DNA of 64,000 nt from Pseudorhodoferax sp. Leaf267 (GCF_001422405.1 NZ_LMMV01000022.1:112620-176619), one strand, 5' to 3'; shown: positions 26,032-37,318, counted from the stretch's first letter. Notes: generated by a model not told the origin, from the sequence alone. Made by a program: numbers and translations.

Positions 26032-27199
26032 CCTGGCCCAGTGGCTGCAGACCCTCTCGCCGGAACTCGGCTTCTTCCGCGTGTTCCAGTACCTCACGTT
26101 CCGCGCCGTCATGGCGGCGATGACGGCGCTGCTGATCGGTGTGGCCGCCGGCCCCTTCGTGATCCGCAAGCTGCGCGAGCTCAAGATCGGCCAGCCGATC
26201 CGCGGCTATGGCGTGGAGGCGCACCTGGCCAAGAACGGCACGCCCACCATGGGCGGCGTGCTGATCCTGTTGTGCATCGGCATCTCCACGCTGCTGTGGT
26301 TCGACCTGGCGAACCGCTTCGTCTGGATCGTGATGCTGGTCACCTTCGGCTTCGGCGCCATCGGCTGGGTGGACGACTGGCGCAAGGTGGTCAAGAAGGA
26401 CCCGGAGGGCATGCGCTCGCGCGAGAAGTACCTGTGGCAGTCGCTGATCGGCATCGTCGCCGCGCTGTACCTGGTGTTCTCGATCTCGGAGAACTCCAAC
26501 CAGCGCGTGTTCGAGCTGTTCGTGAGCTGGGTGCAGTCCGGCTTCGACCTGGACCTGCCGCCCAAGGCCGGCCTGCAGGTGCCGTTCTTCAAGGAAGTCA
26601 GCTACCCGCTGGGCGTGCTGGGCTTCGTCATCCTGAGCTACCTGGTCATCGTGGGTTCCAGCAACGCCGTGAACCTGACCGACGGGCTGGACGGCCTGGC
26701 CATCATGCCGGTGATCCTGGTCGGCTCGGCGCTGGGCGTGTTCGCCTACGTGACCGGCAACACCGTGTTCGCGCGCTACCTGCTGCTGCCCAACATCGCG
26801 GGCGCGGGTGAGCTGCTGATCTTCTGCGCCGCCATGGCCGGCGCCGGCCTGGCCTTTTTGTGGTTCAACGCGCACCCGGCCCAGGTGTTCATGGGCGACG
26901 TGGGCGCGCTGGCGCTGGGCGGCGCCCTGGGCACCATCGCCGTGATCGTGCGCCAGGAGATCGTGCTGGCCATGATGGGCGGCATCTTCGTGGTCGAGGC
27001 GCTGTCCGTGATCGTGCAGGTGAGCTGGTTCAAGTACACGCGCAAGAAGTACGGCGTGGGCCGGCGCATCCTGAAGATGGCGCCGCTGCACCACCATTTC
27101 GAGAAGAGCGGCTGGAAGGAGACGCAGGTCGTCGTGCGCTTCTGGATCGTGACCATGCTGCTGTGCCTCATCGGCCTGTCGACGCTGAAACTCCGATGA
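26021..27199 (+). CDS. mraY: Phospho-MurNAc-pentapeptide transferase
   Basis: Integral membrane enzyme (392 residues, about ten helices) that makes lipid I from UDP-MurNAc-pentapeptide and undecaprenyl phosphate. The active-site stretches are visible: [16 protein letters not shown] near 120, [11 protein letters not shown] near 222 and [12 protein letters not shown] near 355. The start at 26021 lies inside the end of murF. It overlaps murD by 4 bases. Full length. Confidence 0.97.
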   Translation: MLPSLAQWLQTLSPELGFFRVFQYLTFRAVMAAMTALLIGVAAGPFVIRKLRELKIGQPIRGYGVEAHLAKNGTPTMGGVLILLCIGISTLLWFDLANRFVWIVMLVTFGFGAIGWVDDWRKVVKKDPEGMRSREKYLWQSLIGIVAALYLVFSISENSNQRVFELFVSWVQSGFDLDLPPKAGLQVPFFKEVSYPLGVLGFVILSYLVIVGSSNAVNLTDGLDGLAIMPVILVGSALGVFAYVTGNTVFARYLLLPNIAGAGELLIFCAAMAGAGLAFLWFNAHPAQVFMGDVGALALGGALGTIAVIVRQEIVLAMMGGIFVVEALSVIVQVSWFKYTRKKYGVGRRILKMAPLHHHFEKSGWKETQVVVRFWIVTMLLCLIGLSTLKLR

Positions 27200-28965
27200 A
27201 GCACCTGCAAGACCTCTCCGTCCTGATCCTGGGCCTGGGTGCATCCGGCCTGGCGATGGCGCGCTGGTGCGCCGCGCACGGCGCGCGCGTGACGGTCGCC
27301 GACACGCGCGAGGCGCCGCCGCAGTTGGAGACCCTGCGCGCGGAACTGCCGGGCGTGCGCTTCGTGGCCGGGCCGCTCGGTGCTGCGCTGGTCGAGGGCC
27401 AGGACGTGCGCGCGGTGTACCGCTCGCCGGGCCTGTCGCCCGCGCAGCTGGCGCCTGTGCTGGATGCGGCGCGTGCGATCGGGTTGTTCGTCGGTGGCGA
27501 ACTGGATCTGTTCGCGCAGGCGCTGAAGGACTTGCGTGAAGCCGATTCACTCCCTCTGCCTGAGGGAGAGCGTCGGGGTGAGGGGGAAGCGGCCGACGAG
27601 GAAGCGCCGGTGCTGGATGATGCGCCGCTGGCCCTCACTCCAACCCAGGGGGAGAGGGCGCAAGAGGAAGAGGCGCCGCCAGCCCTTGCGCAGGGCGTGC
27701 CGGGGCAAGATGAGGAAGCGGTCGCCGTCGTGGCCCCACAAGACGACGAAGACGCCGCCGCCATCGTCGTCGTGCCGCCCCCCATCGACACCGGCTACCG
27801 CCCCGCCGTGCTCGCCATCACCGGCACCAACGGCAAGACCACCGTCACCTCGCTGACCGGCCAGCTCGTCGAGCGCGCCGGCAAGAGCGTGGCCGTGGCC
27901 GGCAACATCGGCCCCACGCTGCTGGACACGCTGGCCGAGCACATCGCGGCCGACACGCTGCCCGAGGTCTGGGTGCTGGAACTGTCCAGCTTCCAGCTCG
28001 ACGCCGCCACGCAGTTCGAACCCACGGCCGCCACCGTGTTGAACCTCTCGCAGGACCACCTGGACTGGCACGGCAGCATGGCCGCCTACGCCGCCGCCAA
28101 GGCCCGCATCTTCGGCGCGACGACGCTGATGCTGCTGAACCGCGACGACAGCGCCGTCATGGACCTGCTGCCCAAGCCCGTGGCCGTGAAGGGCTCGCGC
28201 GCCAAGCCCGTGCCGCGCGCGTACGTAGGCTTCGGCGGCGACATGCCGCAGCGCCCGGGCGACTACGGGCTGGAGGTCGTCAACGGCATGGCCTGGCTGG
28301 TGCGCGCGGGCGAGAGCGATGGCCTCAAGCGCCGCCGCAACGAGGCCGCCGAAGAACTGCACCTGCAGCGCCTGATGCCGGCCGACGCCCTGCGCATCCG
28401 CGGCCGGCACAACGCCGTCAACGCGCTCGCGGCGCTGGCCCTGGCGCAGGCCGCCGGCTGCGCGCTCGCGCCCATGCTGTACGGCCTGCGCGAGTACCGC
28501 GGCGAGCCGCACCGCGTCGAGCCCATCGCCACCGTGCACGACGTGGAGTACTTCGACGACAGCAAGGGCACCAACGTGGGCGCCACCGTGGCCGCCCTGT
28601 CGGGCCTGGGCGCCGACCGCCGCGTGGTCGTCATCCTGGGCGGCGAAGGCAAGGGCCAGGACTTCGCGCCGCTTGCGCCGGCCGTGGCGCAGTACGCGCG
28701 CGCCGTCGTGCTGATCGGCCGCGACGCGCCGCTGATCCGCACTGCGCTGGCCGACACCGGCGTCACGCTGGCCGATGCCGCCAGTATGACGGACGCCGTG
28801 CGCGTGGCCACCGAGCGGGCGCAGCCGGGCGACGCCGTGCTCATGTCGCCGGCCTGCGCCAGCTTCGACATGTTCCGCAACTACGAGCACCGTGCCGCGG
28901 TGTTCCAGGCCGCCGTGCGTGCGCTGGCCGAGGAACACGGCGGCATGCTGGAGACATCCCCATGA
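27196..28965 (+). CDS. murD: UDP-MurNAc-L-alanine:D-glutamate ligase with repeat-derived insertion
   Basis: Adds D-Glu to UDP-MurNAc-Ala. At 589 residues it is about 150 longer than E. coli MurD (438). The N-terminal domain (1 to about 112) is normal, but the ATP loop GTNGKT begins only at 210, because roughly 90 residues rich in Glu, Ala and Pro (about 116-205) are inserted. This insert is encoded partly by two inverted palindromic repeats (27549-27659). A second extension (about 320-385, with [13 protein letters not shown] and [14 protein letters not shown]) occurs in other betaproteobacterial MurD. Catalytic and C-terminal domains are intact ([21 protein letters not shown]), so the enzyme should be active. 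Confidence 0.95.
   Translation: MKHLQDLSVLILGLGASGLAMARWCAAHGARVTVADTREAPPQLETLRAELPGVRFVAGPLGAALVEGQDVRAVYRSPGLSPAQLAPVLDAARAIGLFVGGELDLFAQALKDLREADSLPLPEGERRGEGEAADEEAPVLDDAPLALTPTQGERAQEEEAPPALAQGVPGQDEEAVAVVAPQDDEDAAAIVVVPPPIDTGYRPAVLAITGTNGKTTVTSLTGQLVERAGKSVAVAGNIGPTLLDTLAEHIAADTLPEVWVLELSSFQLDAATQFEPTAATVLNLSQDHLDWHGSMAAYAAAKARIFGATTLMLLNRDDSAVMDLLPKPVAVKGSRAKPVPRAYVGFGGDMPQRPGDYGLEVVNGMAWLVRAGESDGLKRRRNEAAEELHLQRLMPADALRIRGRHNAVNALAALALAQAAGCALAPMLYGLREYRGEPHRVEPIATVHDVEYFDDSKGTNVGATVAALSGLGADRRVVVILGGEGKGQDFAPLAPAVAQYARAVVLIGRDAPLIRTALADTGVTLADAASMTDAVRVATERAQPGDAVLMSPACASFDMFRNYEHRAAVFQAAVRALAEEHGGMLETSP
27549..27659. repeat. Pair of inverted REP-like palindromes inside murD
   Basis: Copy 1 (27549-27586) has a perfect stem CTCCCTC-TGCCT-GAGGGAG (27550-27568) followed by GGGGTGAGGG. 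Copy 2 (27631-27659) is the same type in reverse, CCCTCACTCCAACCC then GGGGGAGAGGGC. The head-to-head pair is separated by about 45 bases, like a BIME. In the murD frame they read [13 protein letters not shown] and [13 protein letters not shown]. Elements of this CCCTCTCCC...GGGTGAGGG kind are normally extragenic. Confidence 0.75.
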
Positions 28966-30224
28966 GCGAACTGTCGATGCGCCTGCCGGAGTGGTTGCGC
29001 GGCCGCGCCAAGAACAAGGGTGCCGACGAGATGCCGGTGCGCCTGGGCACGGGCGGCTACGGCAAGACACCGGTCACGCCCGTGCGCGTGCTGGGTTTCG
29101 ACCAGGCGCTGCTGTGGGTCTGCGTGGCCCTGATCGCCTGGGGCCTGGTCATGGTGTATTCGGCATCCATCGCGATGCCGGACAACCCACGCTTCAAGGG
29201 CTACACGCATACCTACTTCCTGATCCGCCACGCACTGTCGATCGGCGCGGCCTTCGTGGCCGGGCTGCTGGCCTTCCAGGTGCCGATGAAGACCTGGGAG
29301 AAGCACGCGGGCTGGCTGTTCGTGCTGTCCATCGTCATGCTGGTGCTGGTGCTGGTGCCATTCATCGGCAAGGGCGTGAACGGCGCGCGCCGCTGGATCC
29401 CGCTGGGCGTCACCAACTTCCAGCCGTCCGAGCTGGCCAAGCTGGCCGTGGTGTTCTATGCGTCCAGCTACATGGTGCGCAAGATGGACGTGAAGGAGAA
29501 CTTCTGGCGCGCCGTGCTGCCGATGGCGGTGGCCATCGGCCTCATCGGTGTGCTGCTGCTGCTGGAGCCCGACATGGGCGCCTTCATGGTGATCGCCGTG
29601 ATCGCCATGGGCATCCTGTTCCTGGGCGGCGTGAACGCGCGCATGTTCTTCCTGATCGCAGCGATCCTGGTCGTTGCCTTCAGCCTCATGATCCTGACAT
29701 CCGAATGGCGGCGCGAGCGCATCTTTGCCTACCTCAACCCTTGGGACGAGAAGCACGCGCTGGGCAAGGGCTACCAGCTGTCGCACTCGCTGATCGCCAT
29801 CGGCCGCGGCGAGGTCTTCGGTGTCGGCCTGGGCGGCAGTGTCGAGAAGCTGCACTGGCTGCCCGAGGCGCACACCGACTTCCTGCTCGCCGTGATCGGC
29901 GAGGAGTTCGGCCTGATCGGCGTGGTCTGCGTGATCGCGCTGGTGTTCTGGATGATCCGCCGCATCATGCACATCGGCCGCCAGGCCATCGCCCTGGACC
30001 GCGTCTTCTCCGGGCTGGTCGCGCAAGGCGTGGGCGTGTGGATGGGCTTTCAGGCCTTCATCAACATGGGCGTGAACCTGGGCGCGCTGCCGACCAAGGG
30101 ACTCACGCTGCCGCTCATGAGCTACGGCGGCTCGGCCATCCTGATGAACGTGGTGGCCATCGCCGTGGTGCTGCGCATCGACTACGAAAGCCGACAGCTC
30201 ATGCATGGGGGCCGCAGGGGATGA
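28962..30224 (+). CDS. ftsW: Septal peptidoglycan glycosyltransferase FtsW
   Basis: A 420-residue SEDS-family membrane protein with about ten helices that polymerises lipid II at the septum with FtsI. Family motifs: [20 protein letters not shown] near 144, [19 protein letters not shown] near 302 and [15 protein letters not shown] near 380. An unusual cytoplasmic N-terminus of about 45 residues precedes the first helix. Position between murD and murG identifies it as FtsW; the RodA paralogue is at 54974. Overlaps murD and murG by 4 bases each. Confidence 0.96.
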   Translation: MSELSMRLPEWLRGRAKNKGADEMPVRLGTGGYGKTPVTPVRVLGFDQALLWVCVALIAWGLVMVYSASIAMPDNPRFKGYTHTYFLIRHALSIGAAFVAGLLAFQVPMKTWEKHAGWLFVLSIVMLVLVLVPFIGKGVNGARRWIPLGVTNFQPSELAKLAVVFYASSYMVRKMDVKENFWRAVLPMAVAIGLIGVLLLLEPDMGAFMVIAVIAMGILFLGGVNARMFFLIAAILVVAFSLMILTSEWRRERIFAYLNPWDEKHALGKGYQLSHSLIAIGRGEVFGVGLGGSVEKLHWLPEAHTDFLLAVIGEEFGLIGVVCVIALVFWMIRRIMHIGRQAIALDRVFSGLVAQGVGVWMGFQAFINMGVNLGALPTKGLTLPLMSYGGSAILMNVVAIAVVLRIDYESRQLMHGGRRG

Positions 30225-31294
30225 GCCATCTGGTCGTCATGGCAGCCGGCACGGGCGGGCATGTGATCCCCGGGCTCGCGGTCGCGCGCGAACTGCAATC
30301 ACGGGGCTGGAGCGTGAGCTGGCTGGGCACGCGCACGGGCATGGAGAACCGCCTCGTGCCGCCGTCCGGCATCCCGCTGGACACCATCGGCTTCTCGGGC
30401 CTGCGCGGCAAGGGCCTGCTGCACACGCTCACCGGCGGCATGCGCATGCTGGGCGCGTTCTGGTCCTGCCTGCAGATCCTGCGCCGGCGCCGCGCCGACG
30501 TGGTGCTGGGCATGGGGGGCTATGTCTGCTTCCCGGGCGGGCTGATGGCCAGCCTGCTGGGCAAGCCGCTGGCACTCGTGAATGCCGACGCGGCGCTGCT
30601 CATGAGCAACAAGGCCTTGCTGCCCATCGCCGACGCCGTGGCCTTCGGCTTCGACGGCGCGGCCGCGTCGCGCACCAAGAACGCGCTGGTCACCGGCAAC
30701 CCCGTGCGTGCCGAGATCGAAAGCCTGCCGGCGCCCGCCCAGCGCTTCGCCGGCCGCACTGGCCCGCTGCGCGTGCTGGTCGTAGGTGGCAGCCTGGGCG
30801 CACGCGTGCTGAACGAAACACTGCCGCAGGCGCTGGCCCTGCTGGGTGCGGAAAGGCGCCCGCAGATGCTGCACCAGACCGGCCAGGGCAACGACGCCGC
30901 CGTGTCGGCCGCCTACGCGCAGGCCGGCGTGCAGGCCGAGGTTCGGCCCTTCATCGAAGACATGGCCGCTGCGCTGGCCGAGTGCGACCTCGTGGTCTGC
31001 CGTGCCGGCGCCGTCACGGTCAGCGAACTGTGCGCGGCCGGCGTGGCCGCCGTGCTGGTGCCGCTGATCGTCAGCACCACCTCGCACCAGCGCGACAACG
31101 CGCAGTGGCTGGCAGGCCATGGCGCGGGCATCCACCTGCCGCAAGCCGAGCTCACGCCGCGCCATCTGGCCGACCTGCTCGCAGGACTCACGCGCGAGGC
31201 GCTGCTGGCCATGGCCGGCAAGGCGCGCGCGCTCGCAAAACCCCAGGCGGCCGCACGGGTCGCCGACCAGATCGAAGGCCTGGTGGCCGCATGA
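30221..31294 (+). CDS. murG: Lipid II synthase MurG
   Basis: UDP-GlcNAc:lipid I N-acetylglucosaminyltransferase, 357 residues, GT28 family, at the inner face of the membrane. GTGGHVIPG (10-18) is the first glycine-rich lipid-binding loop, [12 protein letters not shown] near 188 the third, and [15 protein letters not shown] near 263 part of the UDP-GlcNAc site. Start and stop each overlap the neighbours by 4 bases. Confidence 0.97.
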   Translation: MSHLVVMAAGTGGHVIPGLAVARELQSRGWSVSWLGTRTGMENRLVPPSGIPLDTIGFSGLRGKGLLHTLTGGMRMLGAFWSCLQILRRRRADVVLGMGGYVCFPGGLMASLLGKPLALVNADAALLMSNKALLPIADAVAFGFDGAAASRTKNALVTGNPVRAEIESLPAPAQRFAGRTGPLRVLVVGGSLGARVLNETLPQALALLGAERRPQMLHQTGQGNDAAVSAAYAQAGVQAEVRPFIEDMAAALAECDLVVCRAGAVTVSELCAAGVAAVLVPLIVSTTSHQRDNAQWLAGHGAGIHLPQAELTPRHLADLLAGLTREALLAMAGKARALAKPQAAARVADQIEGLVAA

Positions 31295-32694
31295 AACACG
31301 CGATTCGTCATATTCACTTCGTGGGCGTGGGCGGCGCCGGCATGAGCGGCATTGCCGAGGTGCTGCGCAACCTGGGCTACCAGATCTCCGGCTCCGACCT
31401 GGCCGACAGCGCCACGCTGCGCCGGCTCGCAGGCCTGGGCATCCAGACCTTCGTCGGCCACGATGCGGCCCACGTGCAGGGCGCCGACGCCGTCGTCACG
31501 TCCACGGCCGTGCAGGCGGCCAACCCCGAGGTGCAGCAGGCCCGCGCCATGCGCATCCCGGTCGTGCCGCGCGCGCTGATGCTGGCCGAGCTCATGCGCT
31601 TGAAGCAGGGCATCGCGATCGCCGGCACGCACGGCAAGACCACCACCACCAGCCTGGTCGCCAGCGTGCTGGCCGAGGCCGGCATGGACCCGACCTTCGT
31701 CATCGGCGGCAAGCTCAACAGCGCGGGTGCCAATGCCAAGCTGGGCAGCGGCGACTACATCGTGGTCGAGGCCGACGAGTCCGACGCCTCGTTCCTGAAC
31801 CTGCTGCCGGTGATGGCCGTCGTGACCAACATCGACGCCGACCACATGGAGACCTACGGCCACGACTTCGGCCGGCTCAAGGGTGCGTTCGTCGACTTCC
31901 TGCACCGCATGCCGTTCTACGGCACGGCCATCCTGTGCACCGACGACGCCGCCGTGCGCGAGATCGTGCCCCAGGTCACCTGCCCGATCACCAGCTACGG
32001 CTTCGGCGAGGACGCCCAGGTGCGCGCCGTCGACGTGCGCGCCGTCGGCGGCCAGATGCATTTCACGGTGCAGCGCCGCAACGGCGTCACCTTGCCCGAC
32101 CTGGACGTGGTGCTCAACCTCGCAGGCCGGCACAACGTGCTGAACGCGCTGTCGGCGATCGCCGTCGCGGTCGAGCTCAACGTGCCCGACGCAGCGCTGC
32201 TCAAGGCACTGGCGGAGTTCAAGGGCGTGGGCCGGCGCTTCCAGATCCATGGCGAGCTGCCGATCGCCGACGGCGGGCGCATCACGCTGATCGAGGACTA
32301 CGGCCACCACCCGGTCGAGGTCGCGGCCACGCTGGCCGCGGCGCGCGGCGCCTACCCGGGCCGCCGGCTGGTGCTGGCCTTCCAGCCGCACCGCTACACA
32401 CGCACACGCGATTGCTTCGAGGACTTCGTGAAGGTCATCGGCGAGGCCGACGCCGTGCTGCTGTCCGAGGTCTACGCCGCAGGCGAGACGCCCATCGTCG
32501 CGGCCGACGGCCGCGCGCTGGCGCGTGCGCTGCGCGTGGCGGGCAAGGTGGAGCCGGTGTTCGTCGACGACATCGGCGCCATGGCCGCGGCCATCCGCGA
32601 CAACGCGCATGGCGGCGACGTGGTGCTGTGCATGGGGGCCGGCTCCATCGGTGGCGTGCCGGCCAAGGTGCTCGAAATGGGAGGCGTGCAATGA
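31291..32694 (+). CDS. murC: UDP-MurNAc:L-alanine ligase MurC
   Basis: Adds the first stem-peptide residue to UDP-MurNAc. 467 residues; [16 protein letters not shown] near 10 binds UDP-sugar, GTHGKT (112-117) is the ATP loop, [10 protein letters not shown] follows, and DYGHHPVEV near 332 is the MurC C-terminal signature. It is distinct from the related Mpl at 59316-60710, which starts HILGICGTFMGG. Overlaps murG and ddl by 4 bases. Confidence 0.97.
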   Translation: MKHAIRHIHFVGVGGAGMSGIAEVLRNLGYQISGSDLADSATLRRLAGLGIQTFVGHDAAHVQGADAVVTSTAVQAANPEVQQARAMRIPVVPRALMLAELMRLKQGIAIAGTHGKTTTTSLVASVLAEAGMDPTFVIGGKLNSAGANAKLGSGDYIVVEADESDASFLNLLPVMAVVTNIDADHMETYGHDFGRLKGAFVDFLHRMPFYGTAILCTDDAAVREIVPQVTCPITSYGFGEDAQVRAVDVRAVGGQMHFTVQRRNGVTLPDLDVVLNLAGRHNVLNALSAIAVAVELNVPDAALLKALAEFKGVGRRFQIHGELPIADGGRITLIEDYGHHPVEVAATLAAARGAYPGRRLVLAFQPHRYTRTRDCFEDFVKVIGEADAVLLSEVYAAGETPIVAADGRALARALRVAGKVEPVFVDDIGAMAAAIRDNAHGGDVVLCMGAGSIGGVPAKVLEMGGVQ

Positions 32695-33665
32695 ACACCG
32701 TGGCCAGCAGCCTGGGCAAGGTGGCCGTCCTGATGGGCGGCAGTTCGGCCGAGCGCGAGATCTCGCTGCTGTCGGGCAACGGTGTGCTGGACGCACTGCG
32801 CCTGGCCGGCGTCGACGCGCATGCCTTCGACCCGGCCGAGCGCGGCCTGCACGAGCTGGAGGCCGATGGCTTCACGCGCTGCTTCATCGCGCTGCATGGC
32901 CGCCATGGCGAGGACGGCACGGTGCAGGGCGCGCTGGAGCTTCTGGGCATCCCGTACACCGGCTCCGGCGTGATGGCCTCCAGCATCGCCATGGACAAGG
33001 TCATGACCAAGCGCATCTGGGAAGCCTGCGGCCTGCCGTCGCCGCGCTACCAGGTGCTGCAACCCGGCGCGCAGGAGCTGGCCGACGTGCGCGCCGTGCC
33101 CGATGCACTGGGCCTGCCGCTGATCGTGAAGCCGCCGCGCGAGGGCTCCTCCATCGGCGTCACCAAGGTCAAGGGGTATTCGGACATGCTGAATGCCGTG
33201 CGCCTGTCGGCCCGCTACGACCCCGACGTGCTGTGCGAGGAATTCATCGAAGGCGAAGAGGTGACCTGCGCCGTGCTCGGTGCCGGCGCCGATGCGCAGG
33301 CCCTGCCGGTGATCCGCATCCAGGCGCCCGAGGGCGCCTACGACTACCAGAACAAGTACTTCACCGACGAGGTGCGCTACCTGTGCCCGAGCGGCCTGCC
33401 GCAGGACGAGGAGCGCGAGATCCAGCGCATCGTGCTAGCCGCCTACCAGGCGCTGGGCTGCCGCGGCTGGGGCCGGGCCGACCTGATGATCCGCGCCAGC
33501 GACCGCAAGCCCTTCCTGCTGGAGATGAACACCTCGCCCGGCATGACCGGCCATTCGCTGGTGCCGATGTCGGCGCGCGCGGCTGGCATCGACTACCCGT
33601 CGCTGTGCGTGCGCGTGCTGGCCAGCGCCACGCTGGACCACACCCTGGAGCGCGCGACACCATGA
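32691..33665 (+). CDS. ddl: D-alanine:D-alanine ligase
   Basis: ATP-grasp ligase of 324 residues making the dipeptide used by Mur[18 protein letters not shown] near 13, [14 protein letters not shown] near 66, [15 protein letters not shown] near 145 and [14 protein letters not shown] near 280 are the conserved segments; the last contains the Mg2+ ligands. Position between murC and ftsQ corresponds to ddlB of E. coli. Confidence 0.96.
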   Translation: MNTVASSLGKVAVLMGGSSAEREISLLSGNGVLDALRLAGVDAHAFDPAERGLHELEADGFTRCFIALHGRHGEDGTVQGALELLGIPYTGSGVMASSIAMDKVMTKRIWEACGLPSPRYQVLQPGAQELADVRAVPDALGLPLIVKPPREGSSIGVTKVKGYSDMLNAVRLSARYDPDVLCEEFIEGEEVTCAVLGAGADAQALPVIRIQAPEGAYDYQNKYFTDEVRYLCPSGLPQDEEREIQRIVLAAYQALGCRGWGRADLMIRASDRKPFLLEMNTSPGMTGHSLVPMSARAAGIDYPSLCVRVLASATLDHTLERATP

Positions 33666-34462
33666 CCACTGCGCTGCCCGCACCGGTGGATGTGAAGCTC
33701 ATGAACGGCACGGCCAGCGTGCTGTTCGTGGTCTTCGCCTGCCTGTCACTGGGCACGCTGTGCATGTGGGTGCTGCGCCAGCCGGTTTTCGCCATCGGCG
33801 GCGTCGAGGTGCGCGGCGAGGTCACGCACAACAACGTGGTGACGCTGCGCGCCAACGTGGCGCCCAAGCTGCGCGGCACCTTCTTCACGGTGGACCTGGC
33901 GGACACGCGCGCCGCGTTCGAGGCCGTGCCCTGGGTGCGCCGCGCCGTCGTGCGCCGCAGCTTTCCGAACCGGCTGGACGTGACGCTGCAGGAACACCAG
34001 GCGGCCGCCTATTGGGGCGCCGAGAGCGGCTCGCAGCTGCTGAACAGCTTCGGCGAGATCTTCGAGGCCAACGTGGCCGAGGTGCACCGCAGCGACCTGC
34101 CGCGCCTGGCCGGGCCGGACGACCAGTCGGGCCTGATCCTGGGCATGTACCGCACGCTGGCGCCGCTGTTCGATCCGCTGGACAGCGCGATCTCGGAACT
34201 GGAGCTGACGGGCCGCGGCAGCTGGCGCGTGCAGCTCGATTCGGGCGCGGTCGTGGAGCTGGGGCGCGGCACGCCCGAGGAGCTGACGGCGCGCATCGAG
34301 CGCTTCGCGAAGACCTTGACGACGGTGGCCGGCCAGTACGGCAGGGGGGTGGATGCGCTGGAGGCCGCGGACCTGCGCTATCCCGAGGGCTATGCCCTGC
34401 GGTTGCGCGGCGTGACCACGGTGACGACCGCCGTGCCGCCGCCCCGCAGGCCGGGCCGCTAG
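33662..34462 (+). CDS. ftsQ: Cell division protein FtsQ
   Basis: A 266-residue bitopic division protein: cytoplasmic start, one membrane helix (about 18-38), a POTRA domain beginning near [16 protein letters not shown], and a beta domain reaching [16 protein letters not shown]. It scaffolds FtsB and FtsL. The Pro/Arg-rich tail after residue 250 is a little longer than in E. coli. It overlaps ddl by 4 bases; 22 bases separate it from ftsA. Confidence 0.94.
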   Translation: MTTALPAPVDVKLMNGTASVLFVVFACLSLGTLCMWVLRQPVFAIGGVEVRGEVTHNNVVTLRANVAPKLRGTFFTVDLADTRAAFEAVPWVRRAVVRRSFPNRLDVTLQEHQAAAYWGAESGSQLLNSFGEIFEANVAEVHRSDLPRLAGPDDQSGLILGMYRTLAPLFDPLDSAISELELTGRGSWRVQLDSGAVVELGRGTPEELTARIERFAKTLTTVAGQYGRGVDALEAADLRYPEGYALRLRGVTTVTTAVPPPRRPGR

Positions 34463-34484
34463 ACAAGACAACAGGAATGCTGAC

Positions 34485-35714
34485 ATGGCAAAAGAGTACA
34501 AAGATCTGGTAGTGGGGCTGGACATCGGCACCGCCAAGGTGATGGTGGTGGTGGCCGAGGTCATGCCCGGGGGCGACCTGAAGCTGGCCGGCTTCGGCGT
34601 GGCGCCGAGCAATGGCTTGAAGCGCGGCGTGGTCGTGAACATCGACGCGACCGTGCAGAGCATCCAGCAGGCCCTGAAGGAGGCCGAGCTGATGGCCGAC
34701 TGCAAGATCTCGCATGTCTACACCGGCATCACGGGCAGCCACATCCGCGGCATCAACTCCAGCGGCATGGTGGCCGTGAAGGACCGCGAGGTCACCCAGG
34801 CCGACGTGGCGCGCGTGGTCGAGACCGCCAAGGCGATCAACATCTCGACCGACCAGCGCCTGCTGCTGGTGGAGCCGCAGGAATTCGTGATCGACGGCCA
34901 GGACGTGAAAGAGCCGATCGGCATGAGCGGCATCCGCCTGGAGGCCAAGGTGCACATCGTCACCGGCGCGCAGAGCGCGGCCGAGAACATCATCAAGTGC
35001 GTGCGCCGCTGCGGGCTGGACGTGGACCAGCTCATGCTGAACCCGCTGGCCTCCAGCCTGTCGGTGCTGACCGAGGACGAACGCGAACTGGGCGTGGCCC
35101 TGGTGGACATCGGCGCGGGCACCACCGACGTGGCCATCTTCACGGGCGGCGCGATCCGCCACACGGCCGTGATCCCGATCGCCGGCGACCTCATCACCAG
35201 CGACATCGCGATGGCGCTGCGCACGCCGACCAAGGACGCCGAGGACATCAAGGTCGAGAACGGCTACGCCAAGCAGCTGCTCGCCGACCCCGACAGCCAG
35301 GTCGAGGTGCCGGGCCTGGGCGACCGCGGCCCGCGCATGCTGAGCCGCCAGGCGCTGGCCGGCGTGATCGAGCCACGCGTGGAGGAGATCTTCTCGCTCG
35401 TGCAGCAGGTGATCCGCGAGTCCGGCTTCGAGGAAGTGCTGTCCTCGGGCATCGTGCTGACCGGCGGCAGCGTGGTCATGCCAGGCATGGTCGAGCTCGG
35501 CGAAGACATCTTCCTCAAGCCCGTGCGCCGTGGCGTTCCGAAGTACGCAAGTGCGCTGGCCGACATGATTGCGCAGCCCCGCGCCGCCACCGTGATGGGG
35601 CTGCTCGAAGAGGGCCGCATCGCACGCCTGCGCGGCTACAAGGTCGCGCAGAAGAACGGCTCCATGAAAACCGCCATGGGCCGCGTCAAAGACTGGTTCG
35701 TCGGCAACTTCTGA
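34485..35714 (+). CDS. ftsA: Cell division protein FtsA
   Basis: Actin-like ATPase (409 residues) that tethers FtsZ to the membrane. VVGLDIGTAKVMVVV near 9 is phosphate loop 1, VDIGAGTTDVAIF near 207 loop 2, and TGGSVVMPGM near 326 the adenosine motif. The C-terminal MGRVKDWFVGNF can form the membrane-targeting amphipathic helix. It is followed by 185 bases before ftsZ, the largest gap in the cluster. Confidence 0.97.
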   Translation: MAKEYKDLVVGLDIGTAKVMVVVAEVMPGGDLKLAGFGVAPSNGLKRGVVVNIDATVQSIQQALKEAELMADCKISHVYTGITGSHIRGINSSGMVAVKDREVTQADVARVVETAKAINISTDQRLLLVEPQEFVIDGQDVKEPIGMSGIRLEAKVHIVTGAQSAAENIIKCVRRCGLDVDQLMLNPLASSLSVLTEDERELGVALVDIGAGTTDVAIFTGGAIRHTAVIPIAGDLITSDIAMALRTPTKDAEDIKVENGYAKQLLADPDSQVEVPGLGDRGPRMLSRQALAGVIEPRVEEIFSLVQQVIRESGFEEVLSSGIVLTGGSVVMPGMVELGEDIFLKPVRRGVPKYASALADMIAQPRAATVMGLLEEGRIARLRGYKVAQKNGSMKTAMGRVKDWFVGNF

Positions 35715-35899
35715 GAGCCAGCGATGTCACAGCATTCCAAGGTCGAGACCTGGCCCTTGTGGCTGGCGCGGGGCAGCCCGCCGCGACATGGCCGATGGCG
35801 GTGCCCCTATCCGCCACCTGCACCCTGACACACAAGAGCTACACACGACAGAACACCCAAGGCAACTGCAACTTATTTTTTGGATTGAAGGAGAAGAAC
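35715..35899 (+). promoter_or_regulatory. ftsA-ftsZ intergenic region
   Basis: 185 bases without a gene inside a cluster that otherwise has almost no spacing. It holds a perfect small inverted repeat, AGGTC-GA-GACCT, near 35740-35751, and turns A/T-rich toward its end (ACTTATTTTTTGG) before the ribosome site AAGGAGAAG. A dedicated ftsZ promoter is likely here, as in other bacteria, but I cannot place convincing -35 and -10 boxes. Confidence 0.35.
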
Positions 35900-37123
35900 A
35901 TGCCCATCGAAATGATTGAAGTCGAAGAATTCAACCTCGGAACGCAGATCAAGGTGATCGGCGTCGGCGGGGGTGGCGGCAATGCGGTCGAACACATGAT
36001 CGGCTGCTCCGTGCAGGGCGTGGAATTCATCAGCGCCAACACCGACGCCCAGGCCCTGGGCCGCACGGCCGCGCACAAGACCATCCAGCTGGGCACCAGC
36101 GGGCTGGGCGCCGGCAGCAAGCCCGACAAGGGCCGCGAAGCCGCCGAGGCCGCGGTCGACGACATCCGCAACGCGATTGCCGGCGCGCACATGTTGTTCA
36201 TCACCGCCGGCATGGGCGGCGGCACCGGCACCGGCGCGGCCCCCGTGATCGCACGCGTGGCCAAGGAGATGGGCATCCTGACGGTGGGCGTGATCACCAA
36301 GCCCTTCGACTTCGAAGGGCCCAAGCGCATGGCCAACGCCGACGCCGGCCTGACCGAGCTTGAAGCCAACGTGGACTCGCTGATCGTGGTGCTGAACGAG
36401 AAGCTGCTCGAAGTGCTGGGCGACGACGCCACGCAGGACGAGGCCTTTGCGCACGCCAACGACGTGCTGAAGAACGCAGTCGGCGGCATCGCCGAAATCA
36501 TCAATGTGCCCGGCCATGTGAACGTCGACTTCGAAGACGTGCGCACCGTGATGGGCGAGCCCGGCAAGGCCATGATGGGCACGGCCGTGGCGGCCGGCCC
36601 GGACCGCGCGCGCATCGCTGCCGAGCAGGCCGTGGCCTGCCCGCTGCTGGAGGGCATCGACCTGTCCGGCGCCAAGGGCGTGCTGGTGCTGATCACGGCG
36701 GCCAAGGGCTCGCTCAAGCTGTCCGAGTCCCGCCTGGCGATGAACACGATCCGCGCCTACGCCTCGGCCGAAGCGCACGTGATCTACGGCACGGCCTACG
36801 ACGACAGCCTGGACGACCAGATCCGCGTGACCGTGGTCGCCACGGGCCTGTCGCGCCAGGGCGCGCGCCGCACGGCCCCTCCGCTGCAGGTGGTGCAGCG
36901 CAACGGCACGGACGGCCAGGGCTTCGAGATCCCGACGCTGAACGCTGCCAGCATCATCGGCGCCGGCATGGGCCGCGCGCAGCCCGACTACGAGTCCTTG
37001 AAGGGCCCGGCCGTCTGGCGCACGCCGAACCGCACGCAGGCCAGCGCGCGCGTGGACGCGCTGTCTTCGGGCGGCATGGACGACTACGAAATCCCGGCCT
37101 TCCTGCGCAAGCAGGCTGATTGA
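35900..37123 (+). CDS. ftsZ: Cell division GTPase FtsZ
   Basis: Tubulin-like GTPase of 407 residues that forms the Z-ring. The nucleotide loop GGGTGTG is at 106-112, with FDFEGPKR and NVDFEDVRTVM following; the C-terminal conserved peptide YEIPAFLRKQ, which binds FtsA and ZipA, is intact at the end. The ATG at 35900 follows a strong AAGGAG site. It is the last gene of the dcw cluster; structured repeats follow its stop. Confidence 0.98.
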   Translation: MPIEMIEVEEFNLGTQIKVIGVGGGGGNAVEHMIGCSVQGVEFISANTDAQALGRTAAHKTIQLGTSGLGAGSKPDKGREAAEAAVDDIRNAIAGAHMLFITAGMGGGTGTGAAPVIARVAKEMGILTVGVITKPFDFEGPKRMANADAGLTELEANVDSLIVVLNEKLLEVLGDDATQDEAFAHANDVLKNAVGGIAEIINVPGHVNVDFEDVRTVMGEPGKAMMGTAVAAGPDRARIAAEQAVACPLLEGIDLSGAKGVLVLITAAKGSLKLSESRLAMNTIRAYASAEAHVIYGTAYDDSLDDQIRVTVVATGLSRQGARRTAPPLQVVQRNGTDGQGFEIPTLNAASIIGAGMGRAQPDYESLKGPAVWRTPNRTQASARVDALSSGGMDDYEIPAFLRKQAD

Positions 37124-37141
37124 CAGAGATCAACCCCGTGC

Positions 37142-37219
37142 GCGGCTTCGCCGCTTCCCCCTTGCGCTGCGCGAAGGGGGACGCACCCAGCGGCCTGGCA
37201 GAGCCAGTTCCGCGGGTGC
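37142..37219 (+). repeat. Structured intergenic repeat, copy B, downstream of ftsZ
   Basis: Three consecutive hairpins: GCGGC-TTC-GCCGC (37142-37154), CCCCCTT/AAGGGGG (37157-37180) and the long hairpin 2 (37183-37219). The last has 15 paired positions: GCACCC, bulged A, GCGG, C, CTGGC, loop AGA, GCCAG, TT, CCGC, GGGTGC. Hairpin 2 is shared with copies at 3364-3394 and 48417-48453; the outer stem GCACCC/GGGTGC replaces GCCGCC/GGCGGC of the 48 kb copy, a compensatory change. It starts 18 bases after the ftsZ stop and may also end transcription. Confidence 0.8.
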
Positions 37220-37312
37220 CCTGGCCCGGCCGTGCGTCCGGCATTGATTCTGCCAATCTGCGCCATGGTTGCCGCAATGCCCTTGCGAAGGTCTGAAACG
37301 CATCACGCCAAC

Positions 37313-37318
37313 TAAAAT
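37313..37318 (+). promoter_or_regulatory. -10 hexamer TAAAAT, probable leaderless start of lpxC
   Basis: TAAAAT, seven bases (CGCCCCC), then the lpxC ATG at 37326, with no SD. A TTGCGA lies at 37283-37288 but is 24 bases away, too far for a standard -35. Confidence 0.5.
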
